A stretch of 64,000 bases of DNA from Advenella sp. S44 (GCF_002810445.1 NZ_NEXS01000008.1:62001-126000); one strand, 5' to 3'; positions 27,504-37,681 are shown, counted from the first letter of the stretch. Numbers and translations are program-made. The notes: generated by a model not told the origin, from the letters alone.

Positions 27504-28430
27504 TTAAAGCCCTGCTAAAGTCCGAATATGCGCTTCGGTGCTGCGTCCCAACGCGGACAAGGCGTAACCGCCCTCCAGCATGCTCACAATACGCCCTTGA
27601 CTATATTTATCAGCAACATCCTTCACCTGCTTGGTAAGCCAGATGTAATCCTTTTCTACCAAGTCAAGCTGCCCCATGTCGTCTTCGCGATGCGCGTCAA
27701 AACCGGCAGAAATAAAAATCAACTCGGGTTTGAATTGTTCCAGCGCCGGCAGCCACTGGCGCGCCACCAGTTCGCGAATCTGCTCCGCCTTCGTGTAAGC
27801 CGGCACGGGGCTGTTGTGCATGTTGGGCGCCGGATGATCTACACCGCTGTTGGGAAACAGCGGATATTGAAAAAAACTGCACATCATGACCGAATCGTCG
27901 TTGGCAAACGCTGCCTCGCTGCCATTGCCGTGGTGGACGTCAAAATCAACAATGGCAATACGCCGAAGGCCATATTGGTGCTGCGCATAACGAACGCCGA
28001 TAGCCACATTATTCAAAAAACAGAATCCACTGGCTCGCGACGGCTCGGCATGATGCCCTGGCGGTCGTACGGCACAAAAAGCATTACGGGCGTGGCCGGC
28101 CATGATCTGGTCAATGGCTTGCAAGCCGGCTCCTGCCGCATGCAATGCCGCCTGCAGGGTATGCGGGTTCATGCAAGTTTCTTCGGTATCGACATTAAAA
28201 TAGCCGTCCTGCGGCGCGTTTTCACGCAGAAACCGGACATGCTCTTCGGTATGCACGCGCAGCAGATCGGATTCCAGTGCTTCCCGAGCCGGCATATGCT
28301 GCAGAAAATCGGCAAGACCGCTTGCCACCAGCCTGTCATTGATGGCATCCAGACGCGCCGGCGACTCGGGATGCCAGGAGCGCATTTCGTGGCGATGGCA
28401 CGAAGAATGCGTTATGAATAGCGTCTCCAC
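27504..28430 (-). CDS. Histone deacetylase-like amidohydrolase (class II)
   Basis: This is a 308-residue arginase/deacetylase-fold zinc enzyme related to acetylpolyamine amidohydrolases. Catalytic landmarks are RPPGHHAEPSRASGFCFLNNVAIG (the tandem His), the zinc ligands in IAIVDFDVHHGNG, and ISAGFDAHREDDMGQLDL with its zinc Asp. The GGYALSALGRS glycine loop closes the site. Bacterial members deacetylate polyamines or acyl-amides, since histones are absent. It is upstream of etfBA on the same strand with a 221-bp gap. The association of this gene with etfBA is common in betaproteobacteria. Confidence 0.93.
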   Translation of the reverse strand: METLFITHSSCHRHEMRSWHPESPARLDAINDRLVASGLADFLQHMPAREALESDLLRVHTEEHVRFLRENAPQDGYFNVDTEETCMNPHTLQAALHAAGAGLQAIDQIMAGHARNAFCAVRPPGHHAEPSRASGFCFLNNVAIGVRYAQHQYGLRRIAIVDFDVHHGNGSEAAFANDDSVMMCSFFQYPLFPNSGVDHPAPNMHNSPVPAYTKAEQIRELVARQWLPALEQFKPELIFISAGFDAHREDDMGQLDLVEKDYIWLTKQVKDVADKYSQGRIVSMLEGGYALSALGRSTEAHIRTLAGL

Positions 28431-28634
28431 AATATTCGTCCTGCTTTCAATTTACTGATTGACTATTGATTGATCTTATTTTATCTGCATACAATCTACC
28501 ATATTTTGCAGCGCAACGAGACACTGGGCAATCCTGGGCGTCATACTCAATCTCTCGGTTTTTGCCGCAAATTATGGCATGATGCTGCTAATTTCCCATA
28601 CTTCCAACGTCACCACAACTTCACGGGGTTCCTC

Positions 28635-29765
28635 TTGAAACGATCTTTTGCACTGCTTGTACCGGTATTGCTGCTGTCTTTATCGGCGTGTTCATCCACC
28701 GGCCAATCGGTGCAATCGAGTGATAGAGGCTCGTCAACGCAGTCCGGCACCAGTGGACCGACGGGCTGGGCAGCGGAAAACCGAAGCCTGAGCGCGAACC
28801 GGAACACTTTTGTCGCCCAAGTTTCTGAGCGCCATGCCATCCCGCGCTCGCACATCGAACAGCTACTTGCCACGGCCACTGTGGACGACCGGGTCGTCCG
28901 CCTGATGACGCCCAAAGGCACAGGCGGACGGGTAACCCGCGCCTGGCTCAGCTACCGCAGCCGTTTTGTCGAACCCATTCGCCTGCGCAAAGGGACGACC
29001 TTCTGGGATGCCAACCGGCAAACCCTGAACCGGGCAGAAAAAACTTACGGCGTTCCTGCTGCGATTATTGCCGCGATCATCGGCGTGGAAACCGTCTACG
29101 GGGAACAAACCGGGTCGTTCCGCGTGCTGGATACCCTGTATACCCTGGGCTTTCACCATCCCGAGGCGAACCGCCCCGAGAAGGCCCAGATGTTCCGCAA
29201 TCAGCTGGCCGCCCTGCTGGATCTTGACTATCGCGACAAAGTCGATGCCAATGCCGCTACCGGCTCCTTTGCCGGCGCCATTGGCCTTCCGCAATTTATG
29301 CCAGTCAGCATCGAGCACTATGCAGTAGACGGTGACAATGACGGACACATTGATCTGCGCTACAGCGCTCAGGATGCCATCCTTTCCGTGGCTAACTACC
29401 TCGCCAAACATGGCTGGCGCGCCGATGCGCCGGTTTTCGCGCCGGTGACATTGCCCGCAAATGCAGCATCCTTGGTTGACGGTGGCCTGGAGCCGTCCAT
29501 GAGCTGGCGCCAGTTGCAAAGTCATGGCGCCAAGCTGCGTGCCGGCGCTAGCGGCGGCAACTGGCAGAACGGCAAGGAAATCGGCGTCATCGACCTGCGT
29601 GATGAGGTTCGCGGCGTACATGAGTATCGTACCGCCACACGCAACTTTTTCGCCATTACCAAATACAACCGCAGCTACTTCTATGCCGCCTCTGTGGCCG
29701 AGCTGGCTCACGGACTGGCGCAGCGCCAGCGTGCCAATGGTCATCAGGTCACCATGCCATATTGA
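28635..29765 (+). CDS. mltB: Membrane-bound lytic murein transglycosylase B
   Basis: This is a 376-residue lipoprotein that cleaves peptidoglycan glycan strands with 1,6-anhydro product formation. A TTG start at 28635 gives KRSFALLVPVLLLSLSAC, a signal peptide with lipobox LSAC. The longer open frame from 28470 would bury that signal and has no homology, so it was rejected. The catalytic Glu is in IIGVETVYGEQTGSFRVLDTL (family 103). AGAIGLPQFMPVSIEHYAVDGDNDGHIDL and the SVANYLAKHGW segment are also typical. A Ser/Gly-rich linker follows the lipid anchor. It is monocistronic, with strong hairpins downstream. Confidence 0.93.
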   Translation: MKRSFALLVPVLLLSLSACSSTGQSVQSSDRGSSTQSGTSGPTGWAAENRSLSANRNTFVAQVSERHAIPRSHIEQLLATATVDDRVVRLMTPKGTGGRVTRAWLSYRSRFVEPIRLRKGTTFWDANRQTLNRAEKTYGVPAAIIAAIIGVETVYGEQTGSFRVLDTLYTLGFHHPEANRPEKAQMFRNQLAALLDLDYRDKVDANAATGSFAGAIGLPQFMPVSIEHYAVDGDNDGHIDLRYSAQDAILSVANYLAKHGWRADAPVFAPVTLPANAASLVDGGLEPSMSWRQLQSHGAKLRAGASGGNWQNGKEIGVIDLRDEVRGVHEYRTATRNFFAITKYNRSYFYAASVAELAHGLAQRQRANGHQVTMPY

Positions 29766-29797
29766 GAAATGAGAAACGCGGCGCAGCAATAGCGGAT

Positions 29798-29831
29798 AGG
29801 GGCACCAGCGCGCAGGCTGCCCGGTGCCCCT
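29798..29831. terminator. Hairpin after mltB
   Basis: AGGGGCACC and GGTGCCCCT form a perfect 9-bp stem with a 16-base loop, 32 bases after the mltB stop. There is no clear T-run. It may act as a processing or stabilising structure ahead of the stronger terminator at 29936. Confidence 0.45.
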
Positions 29832-29935
29832 AGCTTGCTGCCGGTTGTGCCGATGCAAAATGCGGTTGCCGGCTGCCCCTATATCGGACAGGCTGCACCT
29901 TGTCCCTGCGGGTTGTGAACGGAAGCAATCAGCAA

Positions 29936-29972
29936 AAGCGGCCACCGGCTTTTTTGAATCCGGTGGCCGCTT
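29936..29972. terminator. Strong bidirectional terminator between mltB and aceA
   Basis: AAGCGGCCACCGG and CCGGTGGCCGCTT form a perfect 13-bp stem with an 11-base loop. It is preceded by an A-rich stretch and followed by TCTTTTA, so it can end transcripts of mltB (plus) and aceA (minus), whose 3' ends face each other here. Confidence 0.85.
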
Positions 29973-30045
29973 CTTTTACACATCGTCAACACTGACCCGT
30001 GCATGGCCCGGATACGCCAGAAGCGTTGCCGGACCGGCTGCACGA

Positions 30046-31347
30046 TCAGCCGTGAGAGAACTGCGCTTCTTCGGTAGAGCCGGTCAGCGCCGTTGTTGAC
30101 GAACGTCCGCCTTCAATAGTCTGGGTGACGGCATCAAAATAACCGGTACCCACTTCGCGCTGGTGTTTGACGGCGGTAAAGCCCAGTTCTGCTGCGGCGA
30201 ATTCTTTTTGCTGCAGCTCAACGAATGCGCTCATCTGGTTACGAGCATAGCCATGGGCCAATTCGAACATGCCATAATTCAGGGCATGGAATCCCGCAAG
30301 CGTGATGAACTGGAATTTGTAACCCATGGCGCCCAGTTCGCGCTGGAATTTGGCGATGGTGACATCATCCAGGTTCTTTTTCCAGTTAAACGATGGCGAG
30401 CAGTTATAGGCCAGCAGTTTGCCCGGGAACTGTTTGTGAATGGCTTCCGCAAATTTTTTCGCATCATCCAGATTGGGGGTCGATGTCTCGCACCACAGCA
30501 AGTCTGCATACGGTGCATAAGCCAGCCCGCGCGAAATAGCCTGGTCCATACCGGGTTTGGTGCGGAAAAAGCCTTCAGGCGTGCGCTCGCCAGTCAGAAA
30601 TGGCTGATCGTTATCGTCGACATCGCTGGTTATCAGGTCAGCAGCGTCCGCATCGGTACGCGCCAGCAGCACGGTCGGCACACCCATCACGTCTGCAGCC
30701 AGCCGGGCCGAAACCAGTTTGGCAACGGCTTCACGCGTTGGCACCAGCACCTTACCACCCATGTGGCCGCATTTTTTCACCGACGCCAGTTGATCCTCGA
30801 AGTGAACTCCTGAGGCGCCAGCATCAATCATGGCTTTCATCAGCTCAAACGCGTTCAGTACGCCGCCAAACCCGGCTTCAGCATCGGCAATGATCGGCGC
30901 AAAGTAGTCGATATACCCTGCATCGCCCTCTTCCTTGCCTTCCATCCACTGAACTTGGTCACAGCGAGTCAGCGAGTTATTGATACGACGCACCACGTTT
31001 GGAACCGAGTTTGCGGGATACAGCGACTGGTCGGGATACATTTCACCAGCAATATTGGCATCGCCTGCAACCTGCCAGCCCGACAGATAAATCGCCTTGA
31101 GACCGGCCTTGATCTGCTGCATTGCCTGGTTGCCGGTAAGCGCCCCCAGCGTATTGACGAAAGGTTCGTTATTGAGCAGGTTCCAGAGTTTTTCGGAACC
31201 GGTGCGCGCCAGGGTGTACTCGTTTTGACGTGAGCCTCGCAGCTTGATAACCTCTTCAGCCCCATAGCCGCGTTTGATCCCCTGCCAGCGTGGGTTTTCG
31301 GCCCAATCTTTTTGAAGGTTACGGATAGCGGTTTCGCGTTTTGACAT
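30046..31347 (-). CDS. aceA: Isocitrate lyase
   Basis: This is a 433-residue glyoxylate-shunt enzyme that splits isocitrate to succinate and glyoxylate, allowing growth on acetate and fatty acids. The catalytic loop is KKCGHMGGK (about residue 190), with [25 protein letters not shown] before it and the [12 protein letters not shown] substrate segment later. The length suits the short bacterial type. AGGAGT precedes the start. The upstream region is strikingly AT-rich and carries a direct repeat at 31489-31528 that may be an operator. It is unlinked to malate synthase here. Confidence 0.97.
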   Translation of the reverse strand: MSKRETAIRNLQKDWAENPRWQGIKRGYGAEEVIKLRGSRQNEYTLARTGSEKLWNLLNNEPFVNTLGALTGNQAMQQIKAGLKAIYLSGWQVAGDANIAGEMYPDQSLYPANSVPNVVRRINNSLTRCDQVQWMEGKEEGDAGYIDYFAPIIADAEAGFGGVLNAFELMKAMIDAGASGVHFEDQLASVKKCGHMGGKVLVPTREAVAKLVSARLAADVMGVPTVLLARTDADAADLITSDVDDNDQPFLTGERTPEGFFRTKPGMDQAISRGLAYAPYADLLWCETSTPNLDDAKKFAEAIHKQFPGKLLAYNCSPSFNWKKNLDDVTIAKFQRELGAMGYKFQFITLAGFHALNYGMFELAHGYARNQMSAFVELQQKEFAAAELGFTAVKHQREVGTGYFDAVTQTIEGGRSSTTALTGSTEEAQFSHG

Positions 31348-31984
31348 GATTGACTCCTGTATAAAAAAAGAAAGATGCTATGGAGAAAATTCTATCTGAA
31401 GACCGCACTGCAATATAGACTTATATCTTATATAAGACTAAAAATTATCGCCATATAAATCAATATATTATGATTTATATTTTATATTATGAAATAGTAT
31501 TTGCGATAATGAAATGCTATTTTTGCGAGCGCAGCATGCAAAATTCATGTTGTGAAATTAGCATCTCATAATGTGAAATACTCGGAATTGGGAATTGAAA
31601 ATTACTGTGAACAGGCCAGTCTGGATGCCAGGCTAAAGGGCAATGCCGTCAAAAGCGATAGAGTGGTGATCCGTAAGCAAGAATAGCCAGACCGTCTGAT
31701 TAATTGTTCAATATCGAACCCTGTTTCATGACGACAGTGCATGCCGCAAAAGCACCGGCAATGAGGAAGAACACGGATGTGATCGAACACAGATAGCATC
31801 AATCAAAAATGCGGTGGCACACGAATGGGTTTAAATACAGATGTGATCGCGCCTGTTGCCATCCGACGATCCGTCATCCGCGCATTGGGCAATAGCACCG
31901 CGAAAGTGACAGGCACTGCCCTGCGACTGCGCGATGCGTCCAGTCCCGCCCGTGAACGGTGAGATCGTGCCGCGCGGGGATCGA
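31348..31984. other. AT-rich aceA upstream region, no convincing gene
   Basis: The first 250 bases upstream of aceA are extremely AT-rich and probably hold its promoter and operators. The remaining part to 31984 has more ordinary composition. It contains two near copies of a segment around GATGTGATCG (near 31777 and 31840). Only short, overlapping frames without ribosome-binding sites occur, so no gene is called. Confidence 0.5.
31489..31528 (-). promoter_or_regulatory. Direct repeat upstream of aceA, possible operator
   Basis: ATGAAATAGTATTTGCGA (31489-31506) is followed two bases later by ATGAAATGCTATTTTTGCGA (31509-31528). Both contain a near-palindromic AAAT-N-ATTT core and a TTTGCGA end, about 20 bp apart (two helical turns). 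A third related piece, GTGAAATTAGCAT, lies at about 31552. The position, 140-180 bases upstream of the aceA start, suits a regulator of acetate or short-chain fatty acid use. Which regulator is not known. Confidence 0.45.
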
Positions 31985-32119
31985 CTAGAATCCCCCGAAG
32001 CAGGACCAAAAGAGATTGGATACGGACACGTACAGCTCTGGATTAGTGTACAGGGAAAACACAAGAAGAAGGATGGCCATCACTACGCTGTAAGCGGCCA
32101 GTCGCTTGACGGTTGTCAT
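31985..32119 (-). CDS. 44-residue single-helix membrane protein
   Basis: A small gene is set by a very good ribosome-binding site, AGGGAGGAACCACTT, directly before the ATG at 32119. The product has a basic start (MTTVKRLAAYS), one membrane helix (VVMAILLLVFSLYTN) and a tail ending NLFWSCFGGF. Short proteins of this layout (basic start, helix, then NPxL and a final Cys-Phe) are widespread in proteobacteria, but I do not know a function. A longer frame to 32257 exists but lacks a ribosome-binding site. It is downstream of the MFS gene on the same strand, 220 bp away. Confidence 0.7.
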   Translation of the reverse strand: MTTVKRLAAYSVVMAILLLVFSLYTNPELYVSVSNLFWSCFGGF

Positions 32120-32339
32120 AAGTGGTTCCTCCCTGAATGATAAGTGCAATGCACTCTTGCGGCCCCAGACCGGATAAAGGACGATCGGACTGGATTCGCT
32201 GTGCTTACAAGCCTGAAGGCGATGAAACCAGTATACCTCACCACGATGGGCGGTCAAGACCCGCTACCCAAGGGCTGGCAATCGGCGGACACGGCGGACT
32301 CAAGCGATTGGCAAGCGCCTGGACAGCCACTTTACCGCA

Positions 32340-33635
32340 TCAGGCGGTACTGCCCTGTGCGAGCGGGCGACTGTCCTGTTGTCTGCGCGCGCAGTATGCC
32401 ACCCAGAATGCAGCCAGTACGGCGCCGAACAACGCCACGCCAGCGGCCAGCCACGGACCGCGAACGGCCTGATGATCTAGCATAAAGCCATACATGACCG
32501 GTCCAAGGGCCGAGCCCACGTCCATTCCCGAATAGACAAGACCGTAAACTGAGCCCAGCGCGCCCTTGGGCGTGACACGCCGAACCAGCATATCGCGAGA
32601 AGGGCCGGCCATGCCGCTCAGAAATCCGGCCATACAGAGTCCGGCTATGGCCAGCCCGGAAGGTAGCACCCCCATAGCAAGCAGAATAAAGACAACACCC
32701 GAGGTAGCCAGCGAGCCGGCCACAATACGTTCCGTCCTGTCGGTACTGCCCGCCAGAAAACCGCCGATGAGCAGGCCAACGCCCGCTGAAATCATATATA
32801 GAGACAACGCCGAACTGGCCCATTCCTTGCCAATGCCGTATAAGGATCCCAGGATCGGAATGGTGAAATTTTGCACCGATGACATGGAGCCTGATGTAAA
32901 GGCAAAGAACAGGAATGCCCCCCACAACGCCGGATTCTTCAGAAGCATGCGCAATTTGTGGATAAATCCCGGTTCTGCGGCGCGAACTTGTTCAGGCGCC
33001 GGCTTATCGGCCTCGGCTGCCGGCGTGGCCAGCAGCGACGCACCAATAAATGTTGCCAAAAAGAGGCACAATAGCGCAACCGCAGCCGCGCCCGCGGCAA
33101 CGCGCCAGGATCCGGTCTGGACAATAAAAAAGGTAATGAAAATAGGCGCCAGTGCCCAGCCCAGATTCCCGGAGAGACCGTGAATACTAAAGGCGTGGCC
33201 CAGGCGCCGCTGGCTCACGTTTTGGTTAATAATGGAAAAATCAACCGGATGAAACACAGAGTTTCCGGCGCCACCGATGAACGCGGCGAGGATAAATACC
33301 CAATAGGCGTCGGCAATGGAGATCAGCATAGCGGAAACCACCATGCAGGCCAGGCCGAAACGCAGTACAGGCCGCGCCCCCTTGTGGTCAACGACAAAGC
33401 CGGAGGAGGCTTGTCCGACACCTGAAACAACAAAGAATACCGTAGCCACAAACCCCAGCTCGGCAAAACTATAGCCAAACTCCCGATTCAAAGACAGATA
33501 CAGTGACGGCAATACCAGCTGATAGAAATGCGAACCGCCATGCAATAGTCCGATCAGCGCAATTACCTTCCAATCTCTTGGGTCGCCGTCAGCGTTGGGA
33601 GCGCGGACAGAAGAAGTCACAACCTGCGAAGTCAT
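32340..33635 (-). CDS. MFS transporter
   Basis: This is a 431-residue major-facilitator protein with 12 predicted helices and a long central loop (about residues 205-230). The MFS A-like loop appears as DHKGARPVLRFG between helices 2 and 3. The GGAGNSVFHPVDFSIINQNVSQRRLGHAFSIHG region resembles the fosmidomycin-resistance/Fsr branch, but the substrate is not known. Immediately upstream of the start are two tandem copies of a 20-bp sequence that also carry the likely ribosome-binding site. It may be co-transcribed from pgsA's direction or have its own promoter. Confidence 0.9.
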   Translation of the reverse strand: MTSQVVTSSVRAPNADGDPRDWKVIALIGLLHGGSHFYQLVLPSLYLSLNREFGYSFAELGFVATVFFVVSGVGQASSGFVVDHKGARPVLRFGLACMVVSAMLISIADAYWVFILAAFIGGAGNSVFHPVDFSIINQNVSQRRLGHAFSIHGLSGNLGWALAPIFITFFIVQTGSWRVAAGAAAVALLCLFLATFIGASLLATPAAEADKPAPEQVRAAEPGFIHKLRMLLKNPALWGAFLFFAFTSGSMSSVQNFTIPILGSLYGIGKEWASSALSLYMISAGVGLLIGGFLAGSTDRTERIVAGSLATSGVVFILLAMGVLPSGLAIAGLCMAGFLSGMAGPSRDMLVRRVTPKGALGSVYGLVYSGMDVGSALGPVMYGFMLDHQAVRGPWLAAGVALFGAVLAAFWVAYCARRQQDSRPLAQGSTA

Positions 33636-33638
33636 ATG

Positions 33639-33678
33639 ATACCTGTGATAACCGGTTTATACCTGTGATAACCGGTTG
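33639..33678 (-). repeat. Perfect 19-bp direct repeat (20-bp period) at MFS start
   Basis: ATACCTGTGATAACCGGTT occurs at 33639 and again at 33659, back to back with a 20-bp period. Each copy contains the palindrome AACCGGTT. Read on the coding strand each copy ends ACAGGTAT, so the copy next to the gene supplies the likely ribosome-binding site just before the MFS ATG. It could be an operator pair or a recent tandem duplication of the translation-start region. Confidence 0.7.
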
Positions 33679-33697
33679 AATAAATCTGAGAAAAACG

Positions 33698-34270
33698 TCA
33701 GTTCTGCTGTTGTTTGATAATGGGCCACGCTTTCTTCAAATAGTAAAACATGGACCAGATTGTCAGGACAGCGGCAATGTACACCAATACCGTGCCAACG
33801 GGGGCAAACGGAATGGAATGCCAGTCCTGGTAAAACAGCAGACATGGGATTGCGGTCATTTGTGCGGCGGTTTTGAATTTGCCCACCCAATGCACGGCAA
33901 CGCTATTGCGCGCGCCAATGGTTGCCATCCACTCGCGCAGTGCCGAAATGGTTATTTCACGCCCGATAATGATAAGTGCAATAAAGGAATCAAGCCGGTT
34001 CAAGTCGAGCAGAATCAACAGGGCCGCGCAAACCATTAGCTTGTCTGCGACCGGATCCAGAAAGGCACCAAACGATGACGTCTGGTTCCAGCGCCGCGCC
34101 AGCCAGCCATCGAACCAATCTGTCAGCGCCGCAAAAACAAAGGCCAGCGCACCGATAGTATCGCGCAACGGGACGCCCATCCAGTTCAGCGGCAGATAAT
34201 AAAGCGCAATGACCAGCGGAATCATGGCGATCCGCATCCAGGTCAGGATAATAGGTATGTTCAGTGGCAT
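33698..34270 (-). CDS. pgsA: CDP-diacylglycerol-glycerol-3-phosphate 3-phosphatidyltransferase
   Basis: This is a 190-residue inner-membrane enzyme making phosphatidylglycerophosphate, the committed step to phosphatidylglycerol and cardiolipin. The CDP-alcohol phosphotransferase signature is complete: LTDWFDGWLARRWNQTSSFGAFLDPVADK with all the metal-binding Asp residues. There are about five membrane helices. It is downstream of uvrC by 49 bases, a pairing conserved in many proteobacteria. Confidence 0.96.
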   Translation of the reverse strand: MPLNIPIILTWMRIAMIPLVIALYYLPLNWMGVPLRDTIGALAFVFAALTDWFDGWLARRWNQTSSFGAFLDPVADKLMVCAALLILLDLNRLDSFIALIIIGREITISALREWMATIGARNSVAVHWVGKFKTAAQMTAIPCLLFYQDWHSIPFAPVGTVLVYIAAVLTIWSMFYYLKKAWPIIKQQQN

Positions 34271-34319
34271 AGGACTTTAATACACAAAATACGGCGGGGC
34301 ATCATGTGTAATCCTACCA

Positions 34320-36149
34320 TTAACGCAATGACTCATAGATGCGTTCTGCAAGTTCTCTGGAAATACCTTCTACTGAACGCAAATCATCGATGCTTGCAGC
34401 CGCCACGCCCGAGAACCCGCCGAAACGCGCCAGCAGTTTCTGCCTGCGCTTGGCGCCAACGCCTTCAATTTCTTCCAGTCGCGACACATTCCGGGCTTTG
34501 GCGCGGCGCGCCCGCATACCCGTGATGGCAAACCGGTGCGCTTCATCGCGCACCTGAGCAACAAGCATTAATGCCGCCGAGCCCAGGCCAAGCGCGACAG
34601 GCGGGCGATCGTCTGTAAAGACCAGGGTTTCCAACCCGACCTTGCGCCCTTCTCCCTTGGCCACCCCGACAATAACACGGGTGTCCAGACCAAACTCCAC
34701 AAACACCTGCCTGGCGATTTCAACCTGTCCCTTGCCGCCATCAATCAAAACGACTTCCGGCAACGGCGCCTCGCCATCGGCGACTTTGGAGAAGCGGCGA
34801 ATCAAGACTTGGCGCATGGCCGCATAGTCATCGCCTTCGTTAATACCGGCGATGTTATAACGGCGATATAACGAAGGCTGCATATCATGATGATGATAAA
34901 CCACACAGGAGGCCTGCGTCGCCTCGCCTGCGGTATGGCTGATGTCAAAGCATTCGATACGCAGCGCATCCAGCGCTTCATCATCGGTATCCAGTTGCAG
35001 CAGTTCGGCCAGCGCACGCGTGCGCGCCGCACGCGATGTCGACTCTGATAGAGCTCGCGCCAGGGAAGACTCGGCATTGCGCAAGGCCTGATCCAGCCAG
35101 GTCCGGCGCACCCCCTGAGGACGGGTCTGCAGCCGGGTCTTGATCCGGGACGGCTGTTGTTCATTGAGCAATGCCAGCAGATCCTCATCGGCCAGCGTCT
35201 CGGAGCACACCAGCACCGGAGGCAGCGGATTTTCTACATAATGCTGGGCGATGAATGCGGTCATGACGTCGGAACGGCTTTCACCATCGGCTTGTGTCGG
35301 AAAAAACGAGCGATCGCCAAGGTGGCGGCCACCCCGCACCATGGCCAGATTGACGCAAGCCTTGTCGGCCGCCTGTGCCACGGCAATGATATCGACATCG
35401 GTCTTGTCCACCTCTTCCATGGACTGCTGATGCAACACAGTGGCCAGCGCGTGCATCTGGTCCCGCAGCGCCGCAGCCTGTTCAAACTGCAATTGGTCTG
35501 AGGCCCGCTGCATGCGAGACTGCAGATCGTTGACCACGTCATCGGCCTCGCCGTCCAAAAAACGCACAGCTTGCTGCACATCACGCTGGTATTCGTCCTC
35601 GCTGATGAAATTGACGCAAGGCGCAGTACAGCGTCCGATCTGATATTGCAGACAAGGACGGGAGCGATTCGAAAACACGGTGTCTTCACAGGTGCGCAGC
35701 CGAAAGACCTTTTGCAGAATCTGTATGGTTTCGCGCACGGCCCAGGAATTGGGATAAGGCCCGAAAAAACGCCCCTTGCGACTGGTAATGCCGCGATAGT
35801 AAGCAATGCGAGGATAGTCGTGCGCACTGATCATCAGGTACGGATATGACTTGTCGTCACGAAACAGGATGTTGTAACGCGGCCGCAGACTTTTGATCAG
35901 GTTGTTTTCCAGAATCAGCGCCTCGGCTTCCGAACGGGTGACGGTCACTTCCACGCGCCAGACCCGCGCCACCATCATCGCAATGCGCGGACTGTCAGGC
36001 GTTTTCTGGAAATAGGACGAGACGCGTTTTTTCAGATCGCGGGCCTTGCCTACATATAAAACCGTGTCTTGCGCATCCAGGTGGCGATACACCCCGGGCA
36101 GATGCGGCAGATCACTCAGAAAGGATTTGAGATCGAAAGTCTCGGGCAT
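34320..36149 (-). CDS. uvrC: Excinuclease ABC subunit C
   Basis: This is the 609-residue nucleotide-excision-repair endonuclease that makes both incisions with UvrB. The N-terminal GIY-YIG domain (about residues 14-92, [27 protein letters not shown]) makes the 3' cut. The cysteine cluster [13 protein letters not shown] and the UVR segment (about 200-235) follow. The RNase H-like domain ([29 protein letters not shown]) makes the 5' cut. Two helix-hairpin-helix motifs close the protein ([27 protein letters not shown]). Its start overlaps the end of nagZ by 38 bases. No LexA box was seen before it. Confidence 0.97.
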   Translation of the reverse strand: MPETFDLKSFLSDLPHLPGVYRHLDAQDTVLYVGKARDLKKRVSSYFQKTPDSPRIAMMVARVWRVEVTVTRSEAEALILENNLIKSLRPRYNILFRDDKSYPYLMISAHDYPRIAYYRGITSRKGRFFGPYPNSWAVRETIQILQKVFRLRTCEDTVFSNRSRPCLQYQIGRCTAPCVNFISEDEYQRDVQQAVRFLDGEADDVVNDLQSRMQRASDQLQFEQAAALRDQMHALATVLHQQSMEEVDKTDVDIIAVAQAADKACVNLAMVRGGRHLGDRSFFPTQADGESRSDVMTAFIAQHYVENPLPPVLVCSETLADEDLLALLNEQQPSRIKTRLQTRPQGVRRTWLDQALRNAESSLARALSESTSRAARTRALAELLQLDTDDEALDALRIECFDISHTAGEATQASCVVYHHHDMQPSLYRRYNIAGINEGDDYAAMRQVLIRRFSKVADGEAPLPEVVLIDGGKGQVEIARQVFVEFGLDTRVIVGVAKGEGRKVGLETLVFTDDRPPVALGLGSAALMLVAQVRDEAHRFAITGMRARRAKARNVSRLEEIEGVGAKRRQKLLARFGGFSGVAAASIDDLRSVEGISRELAERIYESLR

Positions 36150-37212
36150 ACTGATACCGTGAGTCTGATTGCAAAGTATTCCAGTCCATGAACGACGCCG
36201 CCGGCTTCAGGGCGCGGATCCGGCCAAGCGATGCCGGCGAAGGGGCTATTTGCAGTGAATCGAGCAAGGTATCGGCCAGATCGGGACGGTTGCATACCAA
36301 TACCATATCACACCCGGCAGAAAGCGCTGCTTGGGCACGCGCCGTGATGTCGCCGGCGACCGAGGCCCCTTCCATGGTCAGATCGTCGGAAAACACCACG
36401 CCATCATACTTCAGGCGCTCGCGCAGAATCTGTTGCACCCATACTTTGGAAAAGCCGGCAGGCGAGGCATCTACCTTGGGGTAGATCACATGTGCCGGCA
36501 TCACCGCAGAGAGCACCGGCGCGCCCAGCCAGTCATAAGGCATGGCATCGTCTGCCATGATTTGTTCAAGTTCACGCTCGTCGACCGGAATGGCCACATG
36601 CGAATCGGCATCGACAAAGCCATGACCAGGAAAATGCTTGCCGCAGGAGCGCATACCCGCCAGACTCAAGCCCTGAATGAGGGCACGAGCAAGCATGGCA
36701 ACGACGCGCGGGTCGCGATGAAAGGCGCGACTGCCTACCACCGCGCTGACACCATAGTCCAAGTCCAGTACAGGCGTAAAGCTGAAATCCACGCCACAGG
36801 CGCGCAGTTCGGCCGCCAGCACATAACCGATCTCGGTCGCAGCTCGCATGGCCTGCAACGGGTTGCGCTCCCAATAGCGGCCAAGCTGCTGCATTGATGG
36901 CAGGTGGGTAAAACCCTTGTCGCGAAAGCGCTGTACACGCCCGCCCTCATGGTCCACCGCAATAAGTAGCGGTTCGTCGCGGGCTTCATGAATTTGCGCT
37001 GTCAGTTCTGCCAGTTGTTCAGGATTGTCGTAATTACGCGCAAAGAGAATCACCGCACCGGTCAGCGGGTGCGCCAGGCGATCCCGCTCCTGACTGGTCA
37101 GGCGGTGGCCGGCAACGTCCAGCATCACCGGACCGGGCATTTGTCGGCCAGCTGCTGCAGTGGCGGCCGATTGGGCAGATTGGCGGGCGGGGCGGGATGG
37201 GGAAGCAGACAC
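36112..37212 (-). CDS. nagZ: Beta-N-acetylhexosaminidase (peptidoglycan recycling)
   Basis: This is a 366-residue cytosolic family-3 glycosidase that removes GlcNAc from GlcNAc-anhydroMurNAc peptides. Visible blocks are [36 protein letters not shown] (the catalytic His loop) and [17 protein letters not shown] with the nucleophile Asp. The start is the GTG at 37212, preceded by AAAAGGAGT. The longer open frame to 37302 overlaps acpS and lacks a signal. The N-terminal 25 residues are Ala/Ser/Arg-rich and poorly conserved. It sits 37 bases after acpS. Confidence 0.95.
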   Translation of the reverse strand: MSASPSRPARQSAQSAATAAAGRQMPGPVMLDVAGHRLTSQERDRLAHPLTGAVILFARNYDNPEQLAELTAQIHEARDEPLLIAVDHEGGRVQRFRDKGFTHLPSMQQLGRYWERNPLQAMRAATEIGYVLAAELRACGVDFSFTPVLDLDYGVSAVVGSRAFHRDPRVVAMLARALIQGLSLAGMRSCGKHFPGHGFVDADSHVAIPVDERELEQIMADDAMPYDWLGAPVLSAVMPAHVIYPKVDASPAGFSKVWVQQILRERLKYDGVVFSDDLTMEGASVAGDITARAQAALSAGCDMVLVCNRPDLADTLLDSLQIAPSPASLGRIRALKPAASFMDWNTLQSDSRYQYARDFRSQILSE

Positions 37213-37249
37213 CGGGACTCCTTTTGGCTGTGAACAATAAAATGAATGA

Positions 37250-37681
37250 TTAAACGGGTTTACGCTCGACAATGACAAAGGCCATGGCCAGATCAGATTC
37301 ATCGGTCAGGGTAATATGGGCCAGCCCGTAGCGGGATTCGTACCAGTCTTTCAAGGGTGAAGCCAGCACGACTAGCGGCTGCCCGCTAGTCGCATTGAGC
37401 GTTTGCATGCGCGACCAGGTCATGGGCGTGCGCATGCCCAGCCCGATCGCCTTGGAAAACGCCTCTTTGGCGGCAAAGCGGGTAGCCAGGAAGCGAAGGC
37501 CGCGCTCCGGGTCACGTGCCTGTCTGCGCAAGAATTTCTCCCGCTCTTGCGGGCCCAGGATACGCGCGACAAATCGATCGCCAAAGCGCTCGTACGCATG
37601 GCGGATTCGATGTATATGGATCAGGTCCGTACCGATACCGGCAATCGCTGCCGGCGGCGTGACTTCGTTAGCCATGGGCAT
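37250..37681 (-). CDS. acpS: Holo-[acyl-carrier-protein] synthase
   Basis: This is a 143-residue enzyme that transfers 4'-phosphopantetheine from CoA to ACP. The magnesium-binding Asp is in [25 protein letters not shown], and the second ligand Glu is in [19 protein letters not shown]. It is 14 bases downstream of orn and upstream of nagZ on the same strand, forming an orn-acpS-nagZ-uvrC-pgsA run. pdxJ, the common neighbour of acpS, is not present. Confidence 0.95.
   Translation of the reverse strand: MPMANEVTPPAAIAGIGTDLIHIHRIRHAYERFGDRFVARILGPQEREKFLRRQARDPERGLRFLATRFAAKEAFSKAIGLGMRTPMTWSRMQTLNATSGQPLVVLASPLKDWYESRYGLAHITLTDESDLAMAFVIVERKPV

Noticed and set aside
28863-29945. 360-codon frame antisense to mltB
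   Set aside because: It is a shadow of the transglycosylase gene and has no homology.
31776-31793. TGTGATCGAACACA as a CRP site
   Set aside because: The spacing between half sites is too short for TGTGA-N6-TCACA and there is no gene at a suitable distance.
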